Below are positions 46,836-57,606 of a DNA stretch of 64,000 bases, piece by piece. The DNA comes from Drechslerella dactyloides (Eukaryota; Ascomycota; Orbiliomycetes; Orbiliales; Orbiliaceae): positions 6,014,001 through 6,078,000 of the forward strand of contig JAGTWJ010000001.1 in the NCBI GenBank assembly GCA_020064725.1, written 5' to 3'. Positions within the stretch are counted from its first letter, which is position 1. Each line of letters begins with the position of its first letter. The notes under the pieces are model-generated. The model worked only from the letters and a program-made list of their open reading frames with translations, had not been told where the DNA came from and made no database searches. The position numbers and the translations under genes are program-made.

Positions 46836-49738
46836 TTGTCTGATGCAAAAAAACCGAAAGTCTGTCTTGATTTATGTTAGTAATGAGTCGGCATCCGAGA
46901 GCTGAAGTATCACAATATTGGCAATACTTAAGCCAAAAGCGTCAATATGTACGTGGGGAGATGAGTATATGAACTCTATAGCTTCGAGATTTAGAGGATG
47001 AAGTCCGGGCTTCTGACATAAAAATAAATAGTTTGCATGGTCTCGTACACCACACTGGCAGTAATCAAAGCCAACAAAATCCTAATGCCAGGTCTGACCA
47101 GCTGGTATTGCATTCGAGCTATTTAAAGCGTCTTAAAATCCGCCCGTAGATTAAGTTGTTTTTTAAGGTGACTGAACGAGCTCAATATTTCGATTAAGAC
47201 TTGCCACAGAGAAATGCCGTACAAGGCTTCACCATAGAGCAAAGCATGGAGTACTAATTTCAGCGAATAACGTTATAGCTAGCGATTCAGTGGCGATCTG
47301 TAGTCTTATTGTCAGCTATATATGAAGCATTGTAGCCTTGGGATATGGTGAAGGTGGTCAGACAGGTGTATGCCTTTAAGTTTTTAATATTTAGAAACCT
47401 GTGATAGCTTGAGGTAACTGATGCTCACAAGCGGGTGTCTGGGCGCGTATTCGGTAGAAGATTGGGAGTACTTGAGCCCCGCTCCCTGAAGTCCAGCTGC
47501 GAGCTTAAATAGGAGCGATGAGTCATATTATGTGGCTATATTGGAGGCGAAATGGCTCTGACTAGGATGACAGTTTCGTCGTTAGTAGTATACTGAATGC
47601 GATGTTAATGAACATCATAGGTCATAGATGCAGTCAGGAACAGGCTATGGCTAGTAGGTTCCTGAAGCCAGGTAGGGCCCCTGAAGCTCGATAATTTGAT
47701 GGGTATTGCGTACAAGAATGCTAGGGTACACCCTGAACGACCCGGCCAAGGGTCATAGGCCGTCCGAGTCATGCACCACATGGGCATGTATATGATCACT
47801 ACCTTGGTCACGCGGAGCAGAAAAAACCATAGTTACAAGACTATTAATGCTCAAGACTCGGCATGTCCTTGGGCGGCGAATTAGCATCCGATAAGCCCAC
47901 CCGGATCGTGACTAGGCACATCCATTTGTAAATCCAAAGCCCGTTGATCATGAGAGGAGCCTTTGAAGAAGCCCAGTGTGTACGTACAAGGGCGGCTTCC
48001 GCTAACAGTGCGACCTCGTGCAGCTACGTGCCGACTCGAGGTATGCCTTCAACGTCATTAATGTTATGTGAAGGTGTCTTCCAACAGCAGATCCTTCACA
48101 CGCATACGCAATCGAGCGACGAGTGTATCCACATTCTGATGGATTCTCACATCGTGGTTATACAAACAGCTGCGAACTGCTGAGTTCTCAGGTTGCATTG
48201 AAATATTGAATTATAATAAGTTTTCATGCGTATTCGCCTCTCATGACGTTGAGCCAATCATTTAATGTGGCGGTATACTAAGCTCTGTCCCATGAACTCG
48301 ATTCGACACTCGGCATCCGCCCTCGGCGAAAATGATGAGCCAATCATCTAGCTTAATGCCGCAGGGCATGGTGGCAACATACGCTCAACATTTGTAGTTA
48401 CTATGGATGGCTTTTACAGCCAGTGCGATTGTTACATCGGTAAAACTGGTGATGTATTGGCAGTCTTACTTCCCGAAGGTCGGCGCCCTTGTAGTTTTAA
48501 ACGTATGGTACCATGGTATGTGGGATTGTGATGGATTGTGCAGTGCTCAGGAATGCAACACCTTAATGGAGCATAAAAGCATTAGTATCAGTCACAACTT
48601 ATATGTTGGAGGCAAAATTTGTTGCCGATACGCGTAGGCATGCGGTCTCCCGTTGCTCTTAAGCTATATAAGGATTGTTCAGAATGCATGCTATCAACAA
48701 CGTTGACAACATTCCAACTAAAAATTGATCCTAATTGGTGTAGGGCTATATATATATCCATATGTGGATCACCAATGTGACCAAATCTGGTTTCAAATTT
48801 TTGGACTCGCCTTTCTTAAAGCAAGGGCAAAATCTCTGATGATCATCAGTTATATATATATGTATATTACATGTCTCATTTCAAACATTGAATCCACCAA
48901 CTCGAATGATGGGACACGCCGCCTAAACGCAGGGGTCCGGATGCGCAAATACTTGCTCTGCCACTGGCAGTTCAGTGCCGGGGCAGAGCTGCCCAGAGGT
49001 TAGGCTCACAAAGTTTATTTTCCGGGAACTGGCGAATCCAACATCAAGTTTATTTTGTGTAACGTTGGTTGATTTACAGTCTAAGAAATGGAGATACGTA
49101 TGATTGCATTGTGAATGCGCGAGCCTTTGAAAACTTCGGACCCTCCGTGAACAACGAAGTATCCGGTCGACCGGTCTCAAGACTAGACTCTCGGATATAT
49201 CTTAAAAAAAATCAGTTAGTAATAGCTCATCATGCGTACCGCTTTGTGACCACTGTCTTAGAATCTGGTGCTTACCGTGACGATAAAATACTAGTGGTGA
49301 ATCGCACCGAATATAGAGGCGAGTTGGATCCATTAAGCAACATTCAAAGTTCTAGACCGATACACTCCAGCGCTTCAGCTAAGAAAGGGCAAGTAAGCCC
49401 CCGTTCCAAAGTCTCTGCCCCTCAAATCCCGGGTCTAATGCAGGTGCTAACATCTTTACCTTTAGCTGCAGCCTAGCATACCTCCCAGACCACTCTCAAG
49501 CTGATCCGCCCCTGCACAAAAATCGATGGACCTGGGACGGCAGTACTGCTCACTACTTCCTTCACATCAGCCGTCACTCTGCGGGTCTAAATATCCTCCT
49601 CTGCCATCGGGAACCTGAAGGTACTTTGCGATTTGGCAGCTCATCATATCACACAGCCTAGCAGCGAATCTGGTACTCTCACGACACCTGACCACCCGAA
49701 ATCGATTCAGTACATATAGAAGCAACAGAAAGATACCG
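46836..49738. other. long A+T-rich spacer, no gene seen
   Basis: Copy of the dispersed motif at 47038-47061 (TGGTCTCGTACACCACACTG). TATATA-rich stretches near 48745 and 48845. An open frame of 135 codons at 49069-49476 opens at TTG and has no recognisable features. Confidence 0.45.
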
Positions 49739-51714
49739 ATGACGGGCCAACGGCAAGCTGACGAGAATACCCCTTTGCTGAAATGCGAAGGTGAAGCAAA
49801 AAAGCCTAGTTTTCCTGTCAAGCAGTTAGCAATCTTGGGTAATACATCACCCATCGATATAAATTATCCGGATGGCACCTACTCTGCCCCTGGATACAAA
49901 CTGGCAACGTTAACTTACGTGTATTTGGGCATGCGATTTAGCATTCTGTCGTATAGCCGACCCGATATGTTTGACGAGTATCTTTGCGTACTTGCCACAG
50001 ATGATCAGAAGCTTTGGAGTCGCTGAATCTGATATTGGATTTTGGGCTGGTGAGTCGTGCACTGAAATAGATCCACAATGTTTTTAATCATATCTCAAGG
50101 TTCCAAATTACTGAAGGGCTGACTCCAGACGCATACAAACAGGTATCATATCGGCGTCTCTTGCGATATGCCAGTGCTTTACAGGTATAGCATGGGGTCG
50201 ACTAAGTGATAGAATTGGCCGTAAGTCTCATCGGACGATCATCTAGCTGATTGCACAATGAAGAGTCCCTTCTAGTCGAAGAGATCATCATCACCTGTAA
50301 CAGTTTACATCTGCTAATAAAACTTGCATCCACAGGTAAGCCATCCATTATCATTGGCCTGGTCGCCATGACGGCTAGCATAGTGTTATTTGGCTTTGCC
50401 AATAGCATATTTATCGCCATTGTAGCGCGAGGCTGTATTGGCCTAACCGGCAACGTGGGCATCCTACGTACCATAGTTGCGGAACTCGTGCCGGACCCGG
50501 ACTTAAAGCTCCAAGCGCTGGGCTTACTACCCATGGCTTGGAATATAGGGACCATATCTGGACCTGCGCTCGGTGGGCTTTTGAGTGAACCCGCTCAAAA
50601 ATATCCATCATTGTTCCAGAAAGATGGCTTTTTTGATAGGCATCCGTTCGTATTGCCTAATTTATTTATTGCATCCTTGACGACTGTTGCCTGCATACTG
50701 GCCATACTATTCCTCGACGAGACACTTGAAGAGAGAAAGGATCTATACGACCCCGGCAGAGAATTGGGTAAAAGAATTGAACTTTTCTTCGGCTTCAGCT
50801 GCTCGGAGCTACGCGCTGAAGAATCGCCCCAGCTTTGCACAAACGCTGCTGCAATCGACGAGGAAGCCATTCCGAAGCAACCGAAGAACAACTGCGATGA
50901 ATACAGAAAGACAAACAAGGCGCTTTCCTTGTCTGAAATCCTCACGCCACAATCAGTTTACTTGGTGATACTGTTCTTTATAGCAGGTCTTCACCGCGTT
51001 ACAGCCGAACAACTCCTCTCTCTCTTCCTTGCCACCCGTGTGCACAATAAATCCAATCCAATACGCCTCCCTTTCCACATTCCCGGCGGATTCGGCCTGA
51101 ATAGTTCTCAAATAGGTCTAATATTTGCTGCCAGCGGCGCTGTTGAGATCCTGATCCAGGTTTTCATATACGCACCAATGGCCCGGAAATACGGTAACAG
51201 AAGATTATTGGTCATAGCGGCTATCACCGATCCGATAGTCTATCTCATTATTCCATATCTACTCGCCTTGTACGACCCACCTTGCCCCACAGATGGCGGC
51301 GGCGGTAGTAGTAATTTGATCTGTTACACGGTCTGGGCCCTAATATTGGTGATGGTGTGCGCTAATAGCGTGCTCGGACTCAACAGCGTTGTTATTATGG
51401 TCACAGACAGTGCCAACTCACCAAAGGCTCTCTCAACATTGAATGGGTTTGCAACGAGCGTGGTTTCTGTCGGGATAGCCATTGGCCCAACCACCTTTGG
51501 ATTCCTGTATAGTGTTGGACAAAAATCCGAGTGGACTACTATCCCGTGGGTTGGTTTGGCAATCGTGGCCTCGGCAATGTGGATCTGGATTCCGAAATTG
51601 AAAGATAGGAAGGATTCTAAGAGGGAAGATGGTGGTGATGGTCCAGCTCCAATCGGAAATCACAGCCTTGACGAAGACCATACTGGGGACTGCCCTCAAA
51701 TGTCGCAGAGATAG
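49739..51714 (+). CDS. MFS transporter, ZIFL/Ztp-like fungal group
   Basis: Major-facilitator transporter with about 12 helices, of the fungal group often found in secondary-metabolite and drug-export contexts. Four exons: 49739-49838, 49942-50049, 50143-50220 and 50336-51714, 554 aa. The start ENTPLLKCEG is typical. Helix 1 (KQLAILAFCRIADPICLTSI) is recovered only after removing a 103-bp intron. The MFS loop signature appears as GIAWGRLSDRIGRKPS. The second signature lies in ARGCIGLTGNVGILRTIVAELV. A long charged central loop separates the two halves. It is the nearest transporter to the biosynthetic genes downstream and points the same way, so it is a candidate exporter. Confidence 0.9.
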
Positions 51715-53029
51715 AAAACACAACAAGCGATGCGCATGATCGCGAGTTGAAAGTTTCCAGCCAGTGCGGTGTTTATCTTACTCCTCTCTATCGAACACAT
51801 TCTTTCCTCGTTACCCATACCTTTATCTTCCTGTATCGCTTATGAGCTGACGTAAAATGCGCATTCAGATATATGTACTATAATTTTATGATATCAGAAA
51901 ATACTAAATATTGCACCATTGAATATTAATTCATAAGAAATACCTAGTTTCGAGTATTTTGGCTTGAAATTAAATTTGGGATACGAGTGGGAAAGGTTCC
52001 GCCTCAGTGTGCATGCATAATGCTCGGCTGATACCGGCCAAGTATTGTTGGCTGTATTCAAAAGCACCGTATCTGGATGTTATATTCCTCGATCGGAGTG
52101 ATCGTCGAGAGCTGAGCAGGGCGACATACAGATCGATTACGGAACTATCTAATAGGTTCGGAATTAGCACTTGATCAGTTGGTCGCCCGAGCGTTCCTCC
52201 GGAATATGCGTCCTAGCGTTTACCGAAACTCGTTGGGATCACAGAGCTCGCGATCTTCTAAGAAGCAAAAATATATACAATCGTTAGTGTGGGATACACG
52301 TTGCGTTTCGAGTGGAGAAAACTTAGCTCAGAGTTCGCTGATCCATGTTCGGACTTTTCGAGACGAGGTGAATGGATCCACGGATATCCAACTTGAGCTC
52401 GTAATTGCGAATCGAAGTGAAGTGCTCCTGTCCGACGGTAACCGGACGGATGCAAAGATGCCGTCTATCAGAATTGTAGGACAAAACAACCTAGCCAACC
52501 ATCGGTCCCTTCGAAAAAAAGGATTATCTGTGACACAAAACCACAGGTTTGAACTCTGTTATAAAGGGATGCGATTGACCCAATCCCCTGAGCTATTCTA
52601 CCTGAGAACTGGACGGCTGAATGCAATGTCGTGTCTCTGGAAGGAGGACTAGCGCTCGGATCCAATGTCTAGGGATGTATGTATACACGGGACAGGCGAT
52701 AATGCAGCCTAATTTACTGAATAGATATTCCACGACATGCATGAATCATGTTCTGATGTTCACTATCACAACAGACAGTGAGGTTTATCCCACGCAAATA
52801 TCAAATCCACCATCATATCAACTATTTGTACGTAATGCTCTATATATGCTTGTAAATGTGCTACCTAAGTAAGTACTTACGTACTCATGACCTCTATTCC
52901 AATATATAGGACTTAAAAGACCAAAAAACGGTCTTATTCTAAGATTTGTTAGCAATTTCTCTACCAGACATACTTTCAACTATATGATACTATCGCCGAG
53001 CTGCGTTCGACAAGCCAAAGAGCACCAAA
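51715..53029. other. spacer between MFS and SABATH genes
   Basis: Two unassigned ORFs: minus 51970-52170, and plus 52179-52652 (opens at TTG). Neither shows a domain, and they may be relics. The last 300 bases are A+T-rich and presumably promoter. Confidence 0.4.
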
Positions 53030-54306
53030 ATGAACAAAGACGATACCAAGCCTCAAACCCGCTGCGAGACCACCCAAGCCCCTAATATGTTGGCTATGAC
53101 GGGCGACAACTTTTACAATGAGAATAGTGATCAACAGTATCTGGCGATGGAAGCCAGTCTACCATTGTTCGCGGACTTGAAGCTTGGTATATTTGCATTT
53201 TACCTTATCACAGAAGATACCTTTGAAGATATCTTGAGCTACTAATTAACTTGTGAACGAAAGGATCCAACGTCACCATCGCTGACTATGGTTGCTCTCA
53301 GGGTGCTAGCAGGTAATATCTCCGGTCTACGGGTACTTTAGTTATCAATATTACCTCAGGGACTTTGATTAATGAACTCTTATCAATTTACAGCATCACG
53401 GCTATGCAAATGCTCGTTGCACGTCTGCCAGCTGGCTCTACTGCCACCCTGATCTTCAATGATCTGCCTTCCAATGATTTCAACAGCCTAATAAAACTTC
53501 TACCCACAATCTCGCCATCAGATCCTACCACAACTATCTATCCCTCCATTGCTCCAACCTCCTTTTACAACCCGGTCGTCCCCACTTCGACCGTCGACAT
53601 AGCCTTTGCCCTATCCAGTGTCCACTGGTTGCGGGAGATGCCCAAGCCGAAATCAGTTGCGGAGAGCATAGAGGAATATCTCTCGAAAAGGAGTGCACGT
53701 AATTCCGAAGCCTCACATAGAGATCTTGTGGAATTCCTAACACTGCGGAGCAGTGAAGTCAAAAATGGTGGGAAGCTCATTCTTGCTGCACCGTCTCCGA
53801 CCGCGGATAATAGTGACGGCAGGGTTAGTGGGAACGAAAAATTGCGTCTCGCAGTTTTCAAGGCGATCGAGTTGCTTATCGAGGAAGGCAAGCTACCTAC
53901 GAATGCTATTGATCGCATTTACCCTCCGAGTCATGTTCACTCAGAGGAGACTTTGCGGGCAGCTATCACCGAGACCCAAGGGGCGTGGGATGTGGAAAAA
54001 GTGTACAATCGTGTGATCCCCCACCCCGCCTATCAGACCATGGTGGAATCACAAATGAAGGCTGAAAATGAGGAAACCAAAGTTAATGCTACCAAAATAT
54101 ACGCAAAAGTTGCGATAGATTGGATTCTTGCAGTTTTCAAGCCATTCATGACTGGATGGTGGATGGAACAAGGAATTGAAGAAAGCCATTGCGAAGAATT
54201 GTTCCAAGAGTGCTCCAAGAAGGCGAAGGATGAATTTTGGAGAAATGGCGGGACAGAATTTCCTGTTGCGCAAGACTTTGTCTTTATGAGGTTAGGCAGA
54301 CAGTAG
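53030..54306 (+). CDS. SABATH-family SAM-dependent carboxyl methyltransferase
   Basis: Predicted to methylate a carboxylate of a small molecule (the plant family makes methyl salicylate, methyl jasmonate and methyl farnesoate-type esters). Three exons: 53030-53186, 53264-53312 and 53394-54306, 372 aa. The SAM-binding motif is in exon 2 (VTIADYGCSQGASS, residues 56-69). The second motif, with acidic residue, is IFNDLPSNDFNSL. The SSVHWLREMPKP segment matches the SABATH substrate loop (SxxWLS..P). The C-terminal helix-rich half ends in FVFMRLGRQ. Plus-strand neighbour of the borosin-type gene, 0.75 kb apart. A carboxyl methyltransferase beside a peptide N-methyltransferase would suit capping of a peptide or amino-acid product. 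Confidence 0.88.
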
Positions 54307-55058
54307 CCGGCTTTCTCGTTGCTCCATCTTGTTAACTGTCCAAATGCACTTGCAGCTAGTCAAAGAAAGTTAGTCTCATCAAGCGAAACTACATCTACTG
54401 AATAGAATTCTCTTTCAACTTTGAGATGATGCTCTAGCATTGAGATTAAAATACACCCCAAAGACTGAGTCTTGGGAAGACTAGCTCCTACAGCCAAGAC
54501 CTAGTTTACCGAGCATATTCGCAACGTGAAAATGGGCTCTAATTAGTTTCCCGTGTGACCAACCCTCATCCTGAAGGCTCGATCCGGGCACTCTAGCGCT
54601 AGCACACACTTGAAATGTTGATCAATTGACCCCAGCCTCCGAGAGAATCATTTCGCAATGATGCGCTCTCTCCCAGTACTGGACTATTGACACTAGAGCT
54701 GGTTTTAGGGCCGTGTAACATCAGTCACCTAGCTGGCTGGGGTCCTCGAGCTCGAGGCTCGGTTTGGTTGATGCTCTGTTTGATCGAAAAAGGAGTATGT
54801 ATGCACGTATGGTGTTGTTTATAAAGCCAACAGCAATCACCTAATAATCAGGCACTCAAGATTGAGCACCTTCGAGCTAGCACAGCGGCAAACCCATTTC
54901 TCCTAGCTCACTTCGACTGTATCCATCTGTAAGTGCCCCTCACACACAGAAACGACTTAGCCAATGCCAGAAATAAGAAAGAAGATGAGAGCGAATTCGC
55001 GCGAAGTGCTATGCTAATGTTTTTGGGTTGTTCACAGAGTAGAATTAGACACGCAATA
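54307..55058. other. spacer before the borosin-type gene
   Basis: No separate small precursor gene could be recognised. An in-frame extension of the next gene reaches back to 54933 but is Lys/Arg/Asp-rich and not conserved. Confidence 0.45.
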
Positions 55059-56490
55059 ATGTCGCAAAAAGGAAGCTTGACACTGGTTGGCACCGGGATT
55101 CGGTCTCTGTGTCAGTTGACCTTGGAAGCCGCTCAAGAAATTGAGAAGGCAGACTGTATTTACTACGCGGTTCGCGATGCAGTGACAGAAGGTTTCATCA
55201 AAAAGAAGAACAGAAGTGCTTTTGATTTATATCAACTTTTTGTCAACGATGAGGCAATACCGGAGGCCGACGTTTATATACAGATAGCTGAGGTAATGCG
55301 CTCTCCGTGTGCGATTTTCAGATCCAAAGTTGCAAATCAAACTCTGATCCGACTGACTTGTCCTTGATTTCCTATGAGCGGACATTTTAGATAATGCTAC
55401 TGGATGTTCGGAAAGGCTTGTACGTTGTCGGAGTTTTCTTCGGACATCCCGGGCTGTTTATGAGTCCGAATCGTAGAGCTATGGCAATAGCACAAGCAGA
55501 AGGCCACACGGCCAGAATGCTTCCCGGGATTTCTGTCGAAGACTGTTTGCTGGCTGATCTTGGTGTCGATCCTTCGTTTGTCGGCTGCCTTACATGCGAG
55601 GCCCGTGACTTCTTGATGCACGATCACCTGGGGCTGAGTTCACGGCATGTCGTCATGTTCGAGGCCGGCTGCTTGGGATTCTATGGCGATGATAGTGGCG
55701 TAAGGCTTTTCCCGCTCTCTCATATGGCAGCTTAAATACAATCCTTCCTGTTACAAGTTGGCCATCACAAATCAACTTGGTCTTCTCGATTACTCTAACA
55801 GCCGAATATTAGACCGACTATCTAGAAATCCTTGTCGAGAAACTCGAACAGACTTACGGAGCTTCACACCCCTTAGTCAACTATACAGCAGCGATTTCGC
55901 CAATAATGCAGCCCGTTATTGACCGGCTTACAGTAGGTGATCTTCATAGATCTGAATTCCGGAAGCGCATAACCTCTGCATCGACTTTATACATTCCGCC
56001 GAAGGATCTACTGCCACTCAATACGTTTGCCTACGAGCTGATAGCCAAAGGAAAGACCAGTGAAGAGCAATTGAGGCACGCAGTGTTCCCGAGCTGCCCT
56101 CTCTATCAGCTCGTTGGGGAGAGCCCTATTCCTGACGCGTATTCCGAGCACGCAAGCATGGTTATCGAGGGGATTCCCAATCGAAAAATATCCCCTAAAT
56201 ATCCCGTCTATCGTGCTTCACCAGCAATGCAGGAGGCAATTGAACAGATTTACCTGAAAACCAACATCCAGCAAAATTATTTACGATGTCCAGCCTCTTT
56301 TACCAGAGATGTCTTTGGTTTGACAGGAGCTGAGGCCACGGCTTTGGCATCTGGCGAATTCTCCAAAGTCGAAGCAGCTATGAAGAGTGGAAATCTCGAT
56401 GAGGTAGGTCGGGCCTAACCTCAACCACTTCCTTCAACAAGCTTTTGTTTGACATTTATTCCTGTTGGCCTTTAGGTAATTCGGAAATAA
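55059..56490 (+). CDS. borosin-type alpha-N-methyltransferase (TP-methylase fold), no fused core peptide
   Basis: Homologue of the methyltransferase domain of fungal borosin precursors (the omphalotin enzyme), which N-methylate the backbone of their own C-terminal peptide. Four exons: 55059-55292, 55391-55699, 55813-56403 and 56476-56490, 382 aa. The TP-methylase fold starts at once (GSLTLVGTGIRS). GVFFGHPGLFMSP (GHPG at 96-99) and ARMLPGISVEDCLLADLGVD form the SAM site. LEQTYGASHPLVNYTAAISP and STLYIPPK follow, then a helical clasp-like part. Known borosins continue into a hydrophobic core; here the reading ends AAMKSGNLDEVIRK and stops. Near the active site Phe61 replaces a Tyr and there is no Arg between Phe61 and Tyr73. 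It may be a split borosin enzyme or one that lost its core. Reading through the last intron gives DEVGRA instead. Confidence 0.85.
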
Positions 56491-56778
56491 CCCCGCAGCA
56501 GCTTGTCTCGCGAGCCAGACTGCCGTACTCGTTTGGTTTACGATAGAAAGCAGCCGCCCAGGTAGTTGCAGTTACGAGGAAATCGAGATATCGCGTTCTC
56601 TTAATATGGAACTCATTTGCACGCGTTTTATTGCTAGGTAGTAGAAGTCAATTCTAGGGATATATTAGGGACTGCAATGTGATCGATCAGTCGACATCGC
56701 CATAAAGTTTGTGCGTACCGGAGCCAGAACGTAGGAAGACAATTCAGGGGTCTATATATGCCCGTGATTTATATCTCT
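56491..56778. other. tail-to-tail spacer after the borosin-type gene
   Basis: Contains the hairpin repeat at 56503-56547, and no open stretch encoding a hydrophobic core peptide in any forward frame. Confidence 0.5.
56503..56547. repeat. hairpin repeat copy directly downstream of the borosin-type gene
   Basis: Left arm TTGTCTCGCGAGCCAGACTG. The right arm, reverse-complemented, reads TCTATCGTAAACCAAAC. The arm differences are again mostly transitions. It starts 13 bases after the stop. Confidence 0.6.
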
Positions 56779-57414
56779 TTAGCCCATTCTCCTATTTACA
56801 TGTTCCTTCTTGCCTTCGAGGTACCAGTCATCCCAGCACATACTTAACATCACCGAATCCCGCCCCAGGTCGTCTTCGTTCATGTGAGTCACTCTCCCAT
56901 GGAATAGTAACTTTTTGCCGCTAGATTGCTTCCCTTTCTTCCCTCCTCCGGGGTACAAACGATCCCATCGTATGATACCTTCTTTCGTGAAGCCCATCTT
57001 CTCCGCAGTTCCGATTGACCTGTGGTTAACAGAACTAGCCATCCATTGCACACGGCGAAACCCTAATCCGCCCTCTTCTGGAGAATTTAATGCAAAATTG
57101 AGCAGCAAACCGACGGCATTCGACGTTACATGAGTACGCTGAAATGGTGGAAGGGTGATTACAAATCCAATTTCTGTGCAAAGATTGATAGGCGAGGTAC
57201 CAATATAGGCGATGAGGCCGGCCAGGACGCCTTCCTTATCAATTCCGTTGTGCGCGTTGGCAGATTTTGTCTTATCGATGACGGTGTATAGCGCCATGTC
57301 ATTCCTGGGTCTTACAGATGTTTCAATGAAATCTGAGACAAAGCTCTGAGCCGAGTCAAACGGCCCGACGGGCCCGTGAGTCCAGATTTCCGGATGCTGC
57401 TTGGCGACTCTCAT
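56779..57414 (-). CDS. GNAT-family N-acetyltransferase, 5' end uncertain
   Basis: Acetyl-CoA-dependent transferase of the fungal GNAT group related to ribosomal-protein acetyltransferases (Acetyltransf_3 type). From the first ATG it has 211 aa: MRVAKQHPEIWTHGPVGPFD, then TEIGFVITLPPFQRTHVTSN (acetyl-CoA region), LGFRRVQWMASSVNHRSIGT and AEKMGFTKEGIIRWDR, all family hallmarks. The conserved beginning of the fold (NERVKLVPFN, joined to STLHAGEF by splicing 57515 to 57438) lies upstream in an open frame. No ATG precedes it before an in-frame stop, so either the start lies in an unseen exon or the gene is 5'-truncated. It sits tail-to-tail with the borosin-type gene and 0.2 kb downstream of the synthetase stop, on the same strand. 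Confidence 0.75.
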   Translation of the reverse strand: MRVAKQHPEIWTHGPVGPFDSAQSFVSDFIETSVRPRNDMALYTVIDKTKSANAHNGIDKEGVLAGLIAYIGTSPINLCTEIGFVITLPPFQRTHVTSNAVGLLLNFALNSPEEGGLGFRRVQWMASSVNHRSIGTAEKMGFTKEGIIRWDRLYPGGGKKGKQSSGKKLLFHGRVTHMNEDDLGRDSVMLSMCWDDWYLEGKKEHVNRRMG

Positions 57415-57606
57415 GAATTCCCCCGCATGTAGAGTTGACTAGATGGGCGCGACAGTTAGAACGCTCAGGTGTCAGTAGATATACATGACGCACTAAATGA
57501 TAGTTGGCACATACGTTGAATGGAACCAGCTTGACTCTTTCATTCGAGATCTCTCGTAGCGCATCCGGTATGCAGAAACGTTCACTAGCATCTACAGCTG
57601 TCGAAG

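Noticed and set aside
49069..49476. 135-codon ORF in the spacer before the MFS gene
   Set aside because: Starts at TTG, no conserved features, and composition like the spacer.
52179..52652. 157-codon ORF before the SABATH gene
   Set aside because: Starts at TTG and shows no domain or intron-consistent extension; could be a relic but not supportable as a gene.
54933..55058. In-frame upstream extension of the borosin-type gene as leader or precursor
   Set aside because: Polar and charged, no hydrophobic core; homologues of this fold start near the chosen ATG.
56499..56546. Alternative last exon of the borosin-type gene as a core peptide
   Set aside because: It translates the hairpin repeat into a short tail with basic residues, unlike any methylatable hydrophobic core.
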